Of a DNA stretch of 64,000 nt, positions 27,039 to 36,429 are shown piece after piece. Each line of letters starts with the position of its first letter. The first letter of the stretch is position 1. A program made the translations under genes and the position numbers. The notes beneath the pieces are model-generated. The model saw only the letters and a program-made list of their open reading frames with translations, ran no database searches and had not been told where the DNA came from. This DNA is from Chryseobacterium joostei (GTDB taxonomy: Bacteria > Bacteroidota > Bacteroidia > Flavobacteriales > Weeksellaceae): assembly GCF_003815775.1 (NCBI RefSeq), contig NZ_CP033926.1:2046001-2110000 (forward strand), in the 5' to 3' direction.

Positions 27039-28304
27039 TTAATAATTAAATAATGCCTTACCTTCCATTAACTCGTTAACATTCTTTCTTACTGATGCAA
27101 GGACTTCTTCATTCTTGATGTTGTCTACTACTTCAGAAATTAACCCTGCAATAGTATTCATATCATTTTCTTTAAGTCCTCTTGTAGTAATAGCAGCTGT
27201 TCCTAATCTGATACCAGATGTTGTAAACGGAGATTTATCATCAAAAGGAACCATGTTTTTGTTACATGTAATATCAGCAAGAACCAATGCTTTTTCTGTT
27301 TCTTTACCGTTTACTCCTTTATTTCTAAGATCTACTAACATTAAGTGATTATCTGTACCACCACTTACGATATCAAACCCTCTATCAATCATTGCTTTTG
27401 ATAATGCCTGAGCGTTTGCTTTAACTTGCTTTGCATACGTTTCGAATTGTACATCCAAAGCTTCTCCGAAAGCGACTGCTTTACCAGCGATAACATGCTC
27501 CAATGGACCTCCTTGAATTCCTGGGAATACAGCTCCATCCAATACCTGGCTCATCATTTTAATATCTCCTTTTGGAGTTTTGTGGCCATATGTATTTTCA
27601 AAGTCTTTCCCCATCATGATCATCCCTCCTCTTGGACCTCTTAATGTTTTGTGAGTGGTAGTGGTTACTACGTGGCAGTGCTCAAACGGAGAATTTAATA
27701 GTCCTTTTGCTACTAAACCTGCAGGGTGTGCAATATCAGCCCAAAGAGTTGCTCCAATCTCGTCTGCTACTTCTCTGAATTTAGCATAATCTAAATCTCT
27801 TGAGTACGCTGAGAAACCTGCAATAAGCATTTTCGGTTTTTCTCTCAATGCTACTTCTCTCATCTGGTCATAATCAATAAGACCTGTTTCCTGTTGAACT
27901 CCGTAAGAAACTACGTTGTATTGAATTCCTGAAAAATTCACTGCAGAACCGTGAGTAAGGTGCCCTCCCATAGAAAGATCCATACCCATAATCTTATCTC
28001 CAGGTTTCAAAACTGCAAGATAAATGGCTGCATTCGCCTGAGAACCGGAATGTGGCTGAACGTTCACATAGTCTACACCGAAAAGCTCCTTTGCTCTGTT
28101 GATAGCCAATGTTTCAACCTCATCTACTACTTCACATCCCCCGTAATATCTTTTTCCGGGATATCCTTCAGCATATTTATTTGTCAGTACACTTCCCATT
28201 GCTTTCATCACATTTTCAGAAACGAAGTTTTCTGATGCGATAAGCTCTAACCCATGGGCTTGTCTTTGTCTTTCCTTCTCAATCAGGTCGAAAATAATAT
28301 CCAT
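27039..28304 (-). CDS. glyA: Serine hydroxymethyltransferase
   Basis: A 421-residue PLP enzyme that interconverts serine and glycine with tetrahydrofolate. All family landmarks are present: [16 protein letters not shown] at the start, [26 protein letters not shown], the Asp/His pair in [10 protein letters not shown], and the PLP lysine near residue 225 in [14 protein letters not shown]. The length is normal. It is monocistronic, with a -7 element TACATTTG (minus strand, 28335-28342) just upstream and a terminator downstream. Confidence 0.97.
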   Translation of the reverse strand: MDIIFDLIEKERQRQAHGLELIASENFVSENVMKAMGSVLTNKYAEGYPGKRYYGGCEVVDEVETLAINRAKELFGVDYVNVQPHSGSQANAAIYLAVLKPGDKIMGMDLSMGGHLTHGSAVNFSGIQYNVVSYGVQQETGLIDYDQMREVALREKPKMLIAGFSAYSRDLDYAKFREVADEIGATLWADIAHPAGLVAKGLLNSPFEHCHVVTTTTHKTLRGPRGGMIMMGKDFENTYGHKTPKGDIKMMSQVLDGAVFPGIQGGPLEHVIAGKAVAFGEALDVQFETYAKQVKANAQALSKAMIDRGFDIVSGGTDNHLMLVDLRNKGVNGKETEKALVLADITCNKNMVPFDDKSPFTTSGIRLGTAAITTRGLKENDMNTIAGLISEVVDNIKNEEVLASVRKNVNELMEGKALFNY

Positions 28305-28334
28305 TTTACTTTTAGTTTTTGAAATTTTTCACCC

Positions 28335-28342
28335 CAAATGTA
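28335..28342 (-). promoter_or_regulatory. -7 promoter element of glyA
   Basis: TACATTTG on the minus strand matches TAnnTTTG and lies 31 bases upstream of the glyA start. No TTTG stands at the ideal distance upstream; the nearest is 26 bases away, slightly too far. Only the -7 element is claimed. Confidence 0.45.
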
Positions 28343-28438
28343 CGGAATTTTCATCGAGATTTTGATATCAAAAAATATGATTTTTGGTACAAAATTTTAA
28401 ATATCATTCATTATTTTGGTTATAATTATTGAGTTTTT

Positions 28439-29473
28439 TTATTTCAGTTGATATCTTTTTTTTAAATAAAGACTCGCTTTTACCAATAAAATTAATACTG
28501 GTACTTCTACTAAAGGACCAATCACTCCTACAAAAGCCTGAGATGAATGAATCCCGAAAACGGCAATACTTACGGCAATAGCCAACTCAAAATTATTTCC
28601 TGTAGCTGTAAATGCAATTGAAACATTCTTATCATACGGAACTTTCATTAATTTATTGATTGAAAAGCTAATAAAAAACATCAATACAAAGTAGATAATC
28701 AACGGAACTGCAATTTTCACAACATCCATCGGAAGCTCTAATATTTGATCCCCTTTTAAGCTAAACATTAAAATAATGGTAAATAACAATGCATATAATG
28801 TAACCGGTGAAATCATAGGAATGAATTTTCGGTTATACCATTCTTTTCCTTTTGACTTTATCAGAAAATAGCGGGATAGAAAGCCTGCCAAAAATGGTAT
28901 TCCCAGATAAATAAAAACACTTTCAGTAACATCCTGAACGGGTACAGAAATATTAAAACCTCCAAGACCTAGTTTCTGAGGAAGAACATTAATAAACAGC
29001 CAAACCAGAAAACTGTATGATACAATCTGAAAAACGCTGTTTAATGCAATCAGTAATGCTGCATACTCTCGATTTCCTTTGGCCAGATCATTCCAGACAA
29101 TAACCATGGCAATGCACCTTGCCAGACCTATCAGGATCAATCCTATCATAAAGTCTGGTTCATTTCTTAGAAAAATAATTGCCAGTACAAACATTAATAC
29201 TGGTCCCACTACCCAGTTTAATAATAAAGAGATAGATATGACTTTTGTATCCTTAAAAACTTGTGGTAATAAAGAATAATCTACTTTTGCCAACGGCGGA
29301 TACATCATTAGAATAAGGCCGATAGCTAGGGGTATATTGGTTGTACCGGATGATAATGAGTTTATCGTTACAGAAATATTAGGAAAAAAACATCCTAATC
29401 CTATTCCGATTATCATTGCCAAAAAAATCCAAAGGGTCAAATACCTATCAAGAAATTTTAATTGAACGTTCAT
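28439..29473 (-). CDS. acr3: ACR3-family arsenite efflux permease
   Basis: A 344-residue membrane protein with ten hydrophobic helices. It carries the ACR3 signature [19 protein letters not shown] with its essential cysteine, and [18 protein letters not shown] with the conserved Asn/Glu near helix 9. It exports arsenite, driven by the proton gradient. The ATG at 29471-29473 ([12 protein letters not shown]) was chosen over an alternative 9 bases upstream because it lies just after the stop of the ArsC-like gene. It is the last gene of a four-gene arsenic operon. Confidence 0.92.
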   Translation of the reverse strand: MNVQLKFLDRYLTLWIFLAMIIGIGLGCFFPNISVTINSLSSGTTNIPLAIGLILMMYPPLAKVDYSLLPQVFKDTKVISISLLLNWVVGPVLMFVLAIIFLRNEPDFMIGLILIGLARCIAMVIVWNDLAKGNREYAALLIALNSVFQIVSYSFLVWLFINVLPQKLGLGGFNISVPVQDVTESVFIYLGIPFLAGFLSRYFLIKSKGKEWYNRKFIPMISPVTLYALLFTIILMFSLKGDQILELPMDVVKIAVPLIIYFVLMFFISFSINKLMKVPYDKNVSIAFTATGNNFELAIAVSIAVFGIHSSQAFVGVIGPLVEVPVLILLVKASLYLKKRYQLK

Positions 29474-29475
29474 TA

Positions 29476-30087
29476 TTAACAACTGATTTTGGAAAAAACA
29501 TAAAACATTTCAGCACCAATTTCCAGACTTCTTTCCTTGTAAATTTCTTGTTGTTTTGGGGTATCATCCGAAATTTTGGGATCTTCATACGTAATAACAA
29601 TACGTCTCTCTGCCCCTCCAATGAATGGACAGCCACCATCTGCTTGCGAACAGGTCATAACCGCCACAAAATCAGTATCCGGATTAAAAGCATCATCATA
29701 TTTCTTAGAAAACCCAATAATGGGCAAAGCATTCTGAGAATACTTTATAGAATATATTGGATTCTCACTTTCATTTAATTTCCAAATATTGAAACCCGAA
29801 TTTATCAGGGTATCTGCAACTTTTGGAAACAGGGCTGTAGCTTCTGTTCCTCCCGAATAACAATAAATATTAGATATTTTAAAATAATCCGATGCCGTTT
29901 GTGCCCAAATTTGCGCCAGATGACTTCTTCTTGAGTTGTGGGTACAGATAAAATTAATATTTACAGACTCTTGATTTTTCACTTTTTCCTGTATAAAATC
30001 TATCAATGGTTGTAACACTTTTTTTCTTTCCTCACTAATCTTTTGAGAAAGAACTTCTTCTATGTATACTGATAACTTAGGATTCAT
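29476..30087 (-). CDS. ArsC-like low-molecular-weight phosphatase (thioredoxin-type arsenate reductase family)
   Basis: The 203-residue protein has the phosphatase loop Cys48-X5-Arg54 in ICTHNSRRS and the acid YEDPK (Asp169). It also has a second cysteine pair Cys146 and Cys153 in [12 protein letters not shown], similar in placement to the redox cysteines of thioredoxin-coupled ArsC. An N-terminal extension of about 40 residues is not in classical ArsC (about 130-140 residues). It ends SKISC. In the operon arsR, DUF6428, this gene, acr3 it most likely reduces arsenate to arsenite for the pump. A plain protein tyrosine phosphatase is the alternative. Confidence 0.82.
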   Translation of the reverse strand: MNPKLSVYIEEVLSQKISEERKKVLQPLIDFIQEKVKNQESVNINFICTHNSRRSHLAQIWAQTASDYFKISNIYCYSGGTEATALFPKVADTLINSGFNIWKLNESENPIYSIKYSQNALPIIGFSKKYDDAFNPDTDFVAVMTCSQADGGCPFIGGAERRIVITYEDPKISDDTPKQQEIYKERSLEIGAEMFYVFSKISC

Positions 30088-30110
30088 TTTTTTTTGTTAT
30101 AAAATCAATA

Positions 30111-30584
30111 TTAACAGCAGCCCCCTCCGGGTGTACAACTTGTATTTTGGTTTCCAGTCAATTCATTCAAGCTTATTTTTTGTTTCTGTGGTGGAATTCC
30201 ACAGGCATCTGTAGCCAGACAAGCTGTTAGTTTATTTTTCAGAATAAAATTTTTTCCATTGAATTCCAAATCATACTTCCCGATGGTGGTATCCTGATAC
30301 TCTACTTCAATTTCAAAATCACCAATTCCTAACTTCTCTTCCGAAAGATGAATGATATGCAATAATTTTCCTGGTTTTAAACGATGTTCGTAGTCATCAG
30401 CATTCCAAAGCTGAAAGTTTACTTTTTCTTCTTTTCTGATCACTCCTCCACAATCAATAAAATTCTTGGTAACCATTCCTATTTCTGTTACATGAAAATG
30501 CTCAGGAACAAATGTTCCGTTTTCTAATTGAAATTCTACATTCTCCAATTCAGGTAAAATGCTTTTTATTTCTGATAATTTCAT
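30111..30584 (-). CDS. DUF6428-type protein with cysteine tail, arsenic operon
   Basis: A 157-residue cytoplasmic protein of the DUF6428 type, a family usually seen in flavobacterial arsenic operons and without known function. The visible body is beta-rich (VEFQLENGTFVPEHFHVTEIG, GDFEIEVEYQDTTIGKY; each a short part). It contains CGG near 50, CLATDACG and a C-terminal TSCTPGGGCC. The ATG at 30582-30584 (MKLSEIKSILPEL) is chosen over an upstream one at 30635 because the longer version would run across the operator-like repeat at 30611-30625. The cysteines could bind arsenite; this is inference. Confidence 0.75.
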   Translation of the reverse strand: MKLSEIKSILPELENVEFQLENGTFVPEHFHVTEIGMVTKNFIDCGGVIRKEEKVNFQLWNADDYEHRLKPGKLLHIIHLSEEKLGIGDFEIEVEYQDTTIGKYDLEFNGKNFILKNKLTACLATDACGIPPQKQKISLNELTGNQNTSCTPGGGCC

Positions 30585-30610
30585 AATTGAATATTTTAAA
30601 TTGTTATAAT

Positions 30611-30625
30611 GCAATATTACGATAA
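30611..30625 (-). promoter_or_regulatory. Second ArsR operator-like site, inside the operon
   Basis: The 15-mer GCAATATTACGATAA here is identical to the sequence at 30986-31000 in front of arsR. It lies in the 58-base gap between arsR and the DUF6428 gene. It may be a secondary ArsR site controlling an internal promoter. Confidence 0.5.
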
Positions 30626-30642
30626 AGATTTTCAAAAAAATT

Positions 30643-30969
30643 TTAACAGCAGTTTTGTTTCTTTACTGTTGAAATAATATTTGAAAAGTAAAGATTTAAG
30701 CTTTCAAATACTTTTTCGTCAATACAGTAGCAAATTGAGTTTCCCTCAATATTTCCTTTGATAAGACCTGCATTTTTCAGTTCTTTCAGATGTTGAGAGA
30801 CTGTAGGTTGTGCCAGGGGTAGTTCATTAACGATATCACCACAAATACATTCGTTTACTTTAAGCAGGTATTCAATAATTGCAATTCTGGCAGGATGGCC
30901 TAATGCTTTCGCAATAAGTGCCATCCTATTTTGTTCTTCTGTAAAAAAGTCTGTTTTTGTAGCTCCCAT
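30643..30969 (-). CDS. arsR: ArsR-family arsenite-responsive repressor
   Basis: A 108-residue winged-helix regulator. The recognition helix region is LAQPTVSQHLKELKNAGLI. A CxC pair (Cys41 and Cys43 in NECICGDIV) matches the arsenite site ELCVCDL of plasmid R773 ArsR, and a second pair (Cys107-Cys108) ends the protein as KKQNCC. It should repress the operon and release DNA on arsenite binding. An imperfect palindrome at 30982-30999 directly overlaps the promoter region upstream of its start, which fits autoregulation. Confidence 0.93.
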   Translation of the reverse strand: MGATKTDFFTEEQNRMALIAKALGHPARIAIIEYLLKVNECICGDIVNELPLAQPTVSQHLKELKNAGLIKGNIEGNSICYCIDEKVFESLNLYFSNIISTVKKQNCC

Positions 30970-30973
30970 AATT

Positions 30974-31000
30974 CAAAAGTATATCGCAATATTACGATAA
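30974..31000 (-). promoter_or_regulatory. ars promoter and ArsR operator
   Basis: On the minus strand a -7 element TACTTTTG (30974-30981) lies immediately downstream of the imperfect palindrome TATCGCAATATTACGATA (30982-30999, 16 of 18 positions symmetric, read on the plus strand). Sixteen-to-twenty-base inverted repeats over the promoter are typical ArsR sites. The operator overlap predicts repression by blocking polymerase. Confidence 0.6.
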
Positions 31001-31065
31001 TAAATTATCATCACAAAATTTGAATTAAAAAATCTATACATTCTTCAAAAAATAAAATATGTCAT

Positions 31066-31971
31066 TTAAAATGCTTCTTCTGATAATTCTTTATTCACAA
31101 CAGCTCCAGCTAAATTCCCTTGTGCTATAGCATTGGCTACAGACCTCATCATGGTTACATTATCTCCGCAGGCAAAAACTCCGGGAATAGTTGTTTTCTG
31201 CATGGGATCAACTTTAATAAATCCTTGTTCTGTCAGCTCGCAGCCTAAACTTTCTGTGATATTGAAATTTTGCTCAAAAGGTCTTTTTGCATACAATGCT
31301 TTTAACAAAGCAGAACTTCCATTTTTAAAGATAATTTTTTGAATGAAGCCGCTCTCATGTTCAATCCTATCAATTTCTTCTTCATTCAGATTAATCTTGT
31401 TTTGCTTTAATTTTTCAATCTGTTCTTGAGTAAGGGTAGATTTTCCATTAGTAAACAAAGTGAGATTTTTCGTCATATTAAAGATGAGCTTTGAAAAGTC
31501 ATATGCCATATCACCATTGGAAAGAATTCCTGTTACTTCGTTTCTTACTTCATAGCCATGACAGTATGGGCAATGCAATACGGATATTCCCCAGCATTCT
31601 TCAAATCCGGGAATATTAGGCATAATATCTTTTACTCCGGAAGCCAGAATAATTTTTTTAGCGTAAAATCTTTCATTGGATAGTGTTTCAATCTCAAAGC
31701 CATTATTATTCTTTAATATCTGTGTAGCAATTCCTTCATGAAACTGCACTGTAGTGTATTTTTCAACATCTTTCCTCGCCAAACTACTAATTTCTTTTGG
31801 GGTATTTCCATCGTGGGTAATAAAGTTATGCGAATGTGGAGTCTGTCTGTTACAAGGTTTTCCGCTATCTATGATTAAAACATTTCTTAAAGATCTGCCT
31901 AAAGCCATTGCTGCAGATAACCCGGCATAGCTTCCTCCTATTATAATGACATCAAAGTTTTTATTTTGCAT
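31066..31971 (-). CDS. Thioredoxin-reductase-like NAD(P)/FAD oxidoreductase
   Basis: The 301-residue flavoprotein has an FAD-binding GGSYAGLSAAMALG (12-25), a redox CPYCHGYE (Cys134 and Cys137), an NADPH-domain stretch and a closing PGVFACGDNVTMMRSVANAIAQG that contacts FAD. This is the class II TrxB fold. It differs from typical TrxB (CATC site), so it is better described as a TrxB-like disulfide oxidoreductase. It stands 96 bases upstream of arsR but has its own promoter. A 15-base inverted repeat overlaps the -33 region, which suggests regulated expression. Confidence 0.85.
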   Translation of the reverse strand: MQNKNFDVIIIGGSYAGLSAAMALGRSLRNVLIIDSGKPCNRQTPHSHNFITHDGNTPKEISSLARKDVEKYTTVQFHEGIATQILKNNNGFEIETLSNERFYAKKIILASGVKDIMPNIPGFEECWGISVLHCPYCHGYEVRNEVTGILSNGDMAYDFSKLIFNMTKNLTLFTNGKSTLTQEQIEKLKQNKINLNEEEIDRIEHESGFIQKIIFKNGSSALLKALYAKRPFEQNFNITESLGCELTEQGFIKVDPMQKTTIPGVFACGDNVTMMRSVANAIAQGNLAGAVVNKELSEEAF

Positions 31972-31992
31972 CGTTTAATTATTTGATGTTTG

Positions 31993-32039
31993 CAAAGTTA
32001 AAACAAATCTAATTAACGCAACCGTGTTGCGATTTGTTT
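31993..32039 (-). promoter_or_regulatory. Promoter with overlapping inverted repeat, TrxB-like gene
   Basis: A -7 element TAACTTTG (minus strand, 31993-32000) has a TTG 18 bases upstream, inside the perfect inverted repeat CGCAAC-CGT-GTTGCG (32017-32031). A second pair, AAACAAATC (32001-32009) and GATTTGTTT (32031-32039), encloses it. The overlap of repeat and -33 element looks like an operator for an unidentified regulator. Confidence 0.55.
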
Positions 32040-32071
32040 TTTCAATAATCTTTATATGAAAAAGGCTGATT

Positions 32072-33601
32072 TTATCTTTCGTACTCTTTTTTATCTTCAT
32101 CAATTTCATCCTGAATTCTCTTCCTTATGTCTGTTTTTGCTCCTTCAAAACTAAAAATCAGGGTTCCTTTCTCTCGGGCAAAAGGATTTGTTATAGAACC
32201 TGTAAGCCGGGAATGTTGAAAGTAGGGTCCGGTTTCTTTAAGTTCATCTTCATTTTCTGAATATTCTTTAACCCGAATAAGGTTTTCATATTTTTTACTT
32301 AAATCAAACCAATTGATATAATCAGCATTGAAAGACACTGCCCACACTCCTTTTTGAGAATAATAGTTAATGGCTCCGGCCTGACCATAGTTATCACACA
32401 AAACCAAAGTATGTCCAGATTGAGATAATCTGGAATATTCTCTATCTACTTTTTGAGCTAACTCTTTCCAGCCCTGCATATCGGCAAAATCCTGTGGTAA
32501 GGAATGTTCTTTTCCATCTTCCCAGCGAAGCAATCCTAATTTCCTGTACTCTTCCTGATGATTTATAATATACTCCGGACTTTTATTGGGAAAGGCAACA
32601 TTATATAGAGGAAGAAATAGTAACACGGGAATGAATATACAAACCGGCTTTAGAAATCTCCGCCATCCATTCTCCAGAAAGTAAGCCAGAAAAACGGAAC
32701 CAAATGCTATATAAACCGGATACAATCCTATAGCATAATAATCTTTTGCCTTAAAGAATAAGAACAATGCTATGGTAATAATATAACTCCAGAAAAATAA
32801 TCTGAATTTCTCGAAAGGTTTGTACAATAGCAATGAACCCCAGCCTGCAATAACAACAACAATAGATCCAATAAAGAATAAAATCTGGGATTTGAGAAAA
32901 TCAATTCTGTTTACATTCACCAGCTGTCTTTCCGATAATTCTTTCATATGATGGATGACAGGAAATTTGTTTTGATACTGCCAGAGAAGATTAGGGAAAA
33001 TAATGACTAATGCTAAAAGTCCTGCCCAATAAAGATGGGGTTGTGTAAAGATTTTCCTTTGTCTGGTAAGTAATAAAGCAGGGATAAGTCCTAAGACTGA
33101 AAAAGCAATGTTGTATTTATTTAAAAACCCAATTCCGAAAGCTATTGCTCCAATGTAAAGCCATTTTACTTTTTCTGAATTAATATATTTTATCAGCGAA
33201 TAATAAAGAAACGTCCACAAAAGAATCTCCAGAGATGTTGGCTGAAACAGCATATTTACACGAAGAAGAACTGACAATAAAATTCCCAGAGAGGCAAGAA
33301 CTTTTGCAAAAAGATTACCATTGAGTTCTTCAATGGTTTTCCAGACAACTGCTATTGTTAATGCCCCAAACAATGCCGGAAAAAATTTTACCCAAAATAC
33401 AGAATTGCCTAATATTTTAATCAACCAGGCAAATAGTGAGTTCACTGGTGGAACAGAATGATATCCCCAAGCGAGATGATTCGCCTGATCCAGATGCAGA
33501 TATTCATCCCTGTGCAATTCATACTCCGCATTTGTTAATGAATATTGGAGAACAAATTTTACGATAATAAAGAGAAACAGAATAAGATAGCTTTTCTTCA
33601 T
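32072..33601 (-). CDS. GT39/ArnT-like membrane glycosyltransferase
   Basis: A 509-residue membrane protein with about eleven helices in the first 360 residues and a soluble C-terminal domain. The first periplasmic loop holds YELHRDEYLHLDQ with the acidic pair typical of the GT-C fold ArnT/PMT family. It uses a polyprenyl-phosphate sugar to glycosylate lipid A, protein or another acceptor outside the membrane. It stands alone with a 199-base gap upstream. The fold is confident and the acceptor unknown. Confidence 0.8.
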   Translation of the reverse strand: MKKSYLILFLFIIVKFVLQYSLTNAEYELHRDEYLHLDQANHLAWGYHSVPPVNSLFAWLIKILGNSVFWVKFFPALFGALTIAVVWKTIEELNGNLFAKVLASLGILLSVLLRVNMLFQPTSLEILLWTFLYYSLIKYINSEKVKWLYIGAIAFGIGFLNKYNIAFSVLGLIPALLLTRQRKIFTQPHLYWAGLLALVIIFPNLLWQYQNKFPVIHHMKELSERQLVNVNRIDFLKSQILFFIGSIVVVIAGWGSLLLYKPFEKFRLFFWSYIITIALFLFFKAKDYYAIGLYPVYIAFGSVFLAYFLENGWRRFLKPVCIFIPVLLFLPLYNVAFPNKSPEYIINHQEEYRKLGLLRWEDGKEHSLPQDFADMQGWKELAQKVDREYSRLSQSGHTLVLCDNYGQAGAINYYSQKGVWAVSFNADYINWFDLSKKYENLIRVKEYSENEDELKETGPYFQHSRLTGSITNPFAREKGTLIFSFEGAKTDIRKRIQDEIDEDKKEYER

Positions 33602-33742
33602 AGTTATATTTTGATATTAAAAGTAAGACATTTTGAAATTCCTGTTTATTACATCTCACCATATTTTTGTTAAACCATTTTTACCAGACCATCGATTTTC
33701 CAGGTTACCAATAAGATGGATTTCTGCATTTTTCAAATAAAA

Positions 33743-33768
33743 ATCCCGAAGAAAAATTTCTTCGGGAT
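33743..33768 (-). terminator. Terminator of the HlyD/ABC export operon
   Basis: A perfect 12-base-pair palindromic stem (ATCCCGAAGAAA / TTTCTTCGGGAT) with a T-rich stretch on the minus strand. It lies 33 bases after the stop of the adaptor gene, the last gene of the operon. Confidence 0.85.
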
Positions 33769-33800
33769 CTAACAGTTAAATAGTTTATAATATCAGTTTA

Positions 33801-35012
33801 TTATTTTGCTTTCGATTTTTCTTTTAATTCTTCTTTGTCTTTATCAGAAGGGTTCCAAACTTTTACTTCAGAATCTTTTGTAATATTTGATCCCGGAAGA
33901 ACCTGAACATTAATACCATCGCTGGCACCCAATTTCACGTATACTTTCTTGAATTTCCCATCTTTTTGTTTTACCTCTATAAATGGAACATCTTTCCCTT
34001 GTTTCTTTTCATACTGAACTAAGGACTCGTCCAGTAATAAGGCATTCTTTTGAGAGCTTAATACGATTTCTCCGTTTGCTGAGAAACCAGCTCTGATATA
34101 TTCGTTGTTAGGATTATCTACGTTTCCTTCTACAGGGAATTTAATGGTTCCTGCATTATCTTTTCCTTTAGGAGCAATCATTGTCAGCTTTCCTGGGAAT
34201 GTTTTGTTTTGTAATGCACCAATCACAATATTCATGTCCATACCCTGGCTTAATTTTCCGGCCTGAGCTTCATCAATTTCTCCTTTAAAGATCAAAGAGT
34301 TCAGATCCGCTACAGAACAAATGGTTGTTCCTGCATTGAAGTTATTGGCCTCAATTACCTGGCTACCTACTTTTACAGGTACCTCAAGAACAGTTCCTGA
34401 AGCCTTGGAACGAATTTGTGTCGTTGCCAAACCTTGCCCCTGCAGTTCAGGTGTTGCACCTGTCTTAGCAATCTGTAATCTTTTCTGAGCTGTATTTAAT
34501 TGTTGTTGAGCATTCTTAAGAGATTGCTGCTGAGAATATAACTGCTGCTGAGAGTTAAGATATTCCTGTCTGGAAGCTACTCCTTGTTTAAAAAGCTTAT
34601 CCTGCATTTCAAACTGCTTTTGCATATTCGCAACATTTAGCTGCGAATTATTGATCTGAAGCTGAGCGTTCTGAACTTCTTGCTGAGCAGCATTCACTTC
34701 AGAGATACTTGGTACAATTCTGATGGTAGCAATAAGCTGACCTACTTCTACCTTATCTCCTTCTTTCACTAAGATCTTATCAATAATCCCTGTAATATTG
34801 GGTTTAATTTCAATTTCTTCTTTTGGAACAATTTTTCCAGTAGCCATTACTTTATCATCCATGTTCTGAACGCTAGGTTTACGGGTAAGGAAGGATTCGC
34901 TTTCTTTAGAATTTGATTTTACTAGATAGCCAATCCCTGAGAACAATGCCACTGCAAATAAAAGCCCCAACACTATATAAATGGCTTTTTTCCAAGTGAA
35001 TTTCTTTTTCAT
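33801..35012 (-). CDS. HlyD-family periplasmic adaptor of an ABC exporter (MacA-like)
   Basis: A 403-residue membrane fusion protein. A single N-terminal membrane helix (about 9-30) is followed by a lipoyl half-motif (GIIDKILVKEGDKVEVGQLI), a long Gln-rich coiled coil (about 105-185) and a beta-barrel domain (RSKASGTVLEVPVKVGSQV and following). It links the inner-membrane MacB-type permeases to an outer-membrane channel, which is not encoded here. It is the last of four genes transcribed together: ATPase, permease, permease, adaptor. Substrate unknown. Confidence 0.88.
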   Translation of the reverse strand: MKKKFTWKKAIYIVLGLLFAVALFSGIGYLVKSNSKESESFLTRKPSVQNMDDKVMATGKIVPKEEIEIKPNITGIIDKILVKEGDKVEVGQLIATIRIVPSISEVNAAQQEVQNAQLQINNSQLNVANMQKQFEMQDKLFKQGVASRQEYLNSQQQLYSQQQSLKNAQQQLNTAQKRLQIAKTGATPELQGQGLATTQIRSKASGTVLEVPVKVGSQVIEANNFNAGTTICSVADLNSLIFKGEIDEAQAGKLSQGMDMNIVIGALQNKTFPGKLTMIAPKGKDNAGTIKFPVEGNVDNPNNEYIRAGFSANGEIVLSSQKNALLLDESLVQYEKKQGKDVPFIEVKQKDGKFKKVYVKLGASDGINVQVLPGSNITKDSEVKVWNPSDKDKEELKEKSKAK

Positions 35013-35062
35013 ATGTATAGTTTATTTTTTATTAAAGATTGAATGATTTAAAAATGACAAGA

Positions 35063-36334
35063 TTATTCTGTTCTTAATGCTTCAATCGGCTTAATCTTCA
35101 CAGCCCTTTGTGCCGGAATCATACCGATAATTAATCCTAAAACCACCATAACAGCCATTGCGGCGAACACATTCCCATAGTTTACTGTAGGGTTATAGAA
35201 AGGAAATGCATCCTGCCCCTGCGTCACGGCATTCAGGATCATCAGTACAAAGACGCCAAAGAGGAATCCCAATAATCCCGAGGAGAGTGTAATGACAACA
35301 CTTTCCAGCAATATTTGATTTCTTACTTCTGCAGGTTTTGCTCCTAGCGCTCTTCTGATCCCAATTTCCTTGGTTCTTTCTTTCACGGTAATCAGTAGGA
35401 TATTTGAAATAGCAATAACACCGGCAAGGATCGTCAGCGTTCCAACAATAATGGTCAAAAGCTGCATTCCCGTAAGGAAACCTGTAAGTTTTTTGAACTC
35501 CTTCCCTAGGTTAAAGCTTCCAAACGCATTGGTATCTTCTGGAGACACTTTATTTTTAGCTTTCAATACCTGCTTTACATCTTCTTCTACTGCATTAACG
35601 TTGGCATTGGGTTTACTTACAATGGCAAACATGTCTATCTGATCTCCGGCATTATACATTTTAGTATACGTGGAAAGTGGAATAAAGGCTGTCTGGTCAT
35701 TCTCAAAACCACCTCCTTTTTTCACTCTGAAAACACCAATTACATTGAAGAAAAGTCCTTTTATATTAACAGATTTCCCGATTGGGTTTTCTTTTTTCTT
35801 GGAATCGAAAAAGTTCTTATAAATTTCTTCTCCAATTACTACTACATTTTTATTTCCGGAAACATCTGCATCATTGATATAGCGTCCGAAAATAAGTTTC
35901 TTTTCTGAAATTTTGTTTCCTACAGAGTAATCTCCTGTAAGAGAATAGGTAGCACTTTTACCGTTTCTGGACATAGATTCTCCAGGGGTTCCTGTAAAGC
36001 TTCCTCTTGCATTCTGAGGAGAAATATAATCTACGGCTGTCACTTTTCTTTTCAGCATTTCCATATCGGATAAATTCAAGTGAACCTCTCTTCCCTTAGG
36101 AAATCCTTCGTAAGGAATAGAGGTTTTCTGCGCCCACAGGAAAATGGAATTGGTAGCAAAACCTGAAAATAATTTATCAAAACCATTCTCCATTCCTTTT
36201 GCTGCCCCAAGAAGGCTCACATACAAAAACATCCCCCATCCTACTCCAATCATGGTAAGAAATGTACGAAGCTTATTATTCCTCAATGAATAATAAATCT
36301 CCTGCCAAGTATCTATTTTAAATATGATATTCAC
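35063..36334 (-). CDS. MacB-like ABC transporter permease (second of pair)
   Basis: A 423-residue FtsX/MacB-type permease. One helix near the N-terminus (about 22-42) is followed by a large periplasmic MacB-PCD domain (about 50-275) and three C-terminal helices. The coupling motif KERTKEIGIRRALGAKP contacts the ATPase, and the end reads RAVKIKPIEALRTE. It is a diverged paralogue of the permease at 36430-37659, with the same N-terminal layout (DTWQEIYYSLRNNKLRTFLT). The two probably form a heterodimer served by one ATPase. Confidence 0.9.
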   Translation of the reverse strand: MNIIFKIDTWQEIYYSLRNNKLRTFLTMIGVGWGMFLYVSLLGAAKGMENGFDKLFSGFATNSIFLWAQKTSIPYEGFPKGREVHLNLSDMEMLKRKVTAVDYISPQNARGSFTGTPGESMSRNGKSATYSLTGDYSVGNKISEKKLIFGRYINDADVSGNKNVVVIGEEIYKNFFDSKKKENPIGKSVNIKGLFFNVIGVFRVKKGGGFENDQTAFIPLSTYTKMYNAGDQIDMFAIVSKPNANVNAVEEDVKQVLKAKNKVSPEDTNAFGSFNLGKEFKKLTGFLTGMQLLTIIVGTLTILAGVIAISNILLITVKERTKEIGIRRALGAKPAEVRNQILLESVVITLSSGLLGFLFGVFVLMILNAVTQGQDAFPFYNPTVNYGNVFAAMAVMVVLGLIIGMIPAQRAVKIKPIEALRTE

Positions 36335-36429
36335 CTTTTTGAATTATAAATTATAAACTGTGAGTTATGAATTACTCATTTAATTTTTCTTATTTCAGAG
36401 CTTTTTACCTTTTATGGTTTCAAAAAATA

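Noticed and set aside
34480..34720. Repeat-rich stretch in the HlyD gene
   Set aside because: The repeated CTGCTG/TTGCTG pattern encodes the Gln-rich coiled coil of the adaptor and is not a CRISPR or tandem-repeat element.
36335..36429. Possible small gene between the two permeases
   Set aside because: Only a 95-base AT-rich gap with imperfect repeats, no open frame with a start and no motif.
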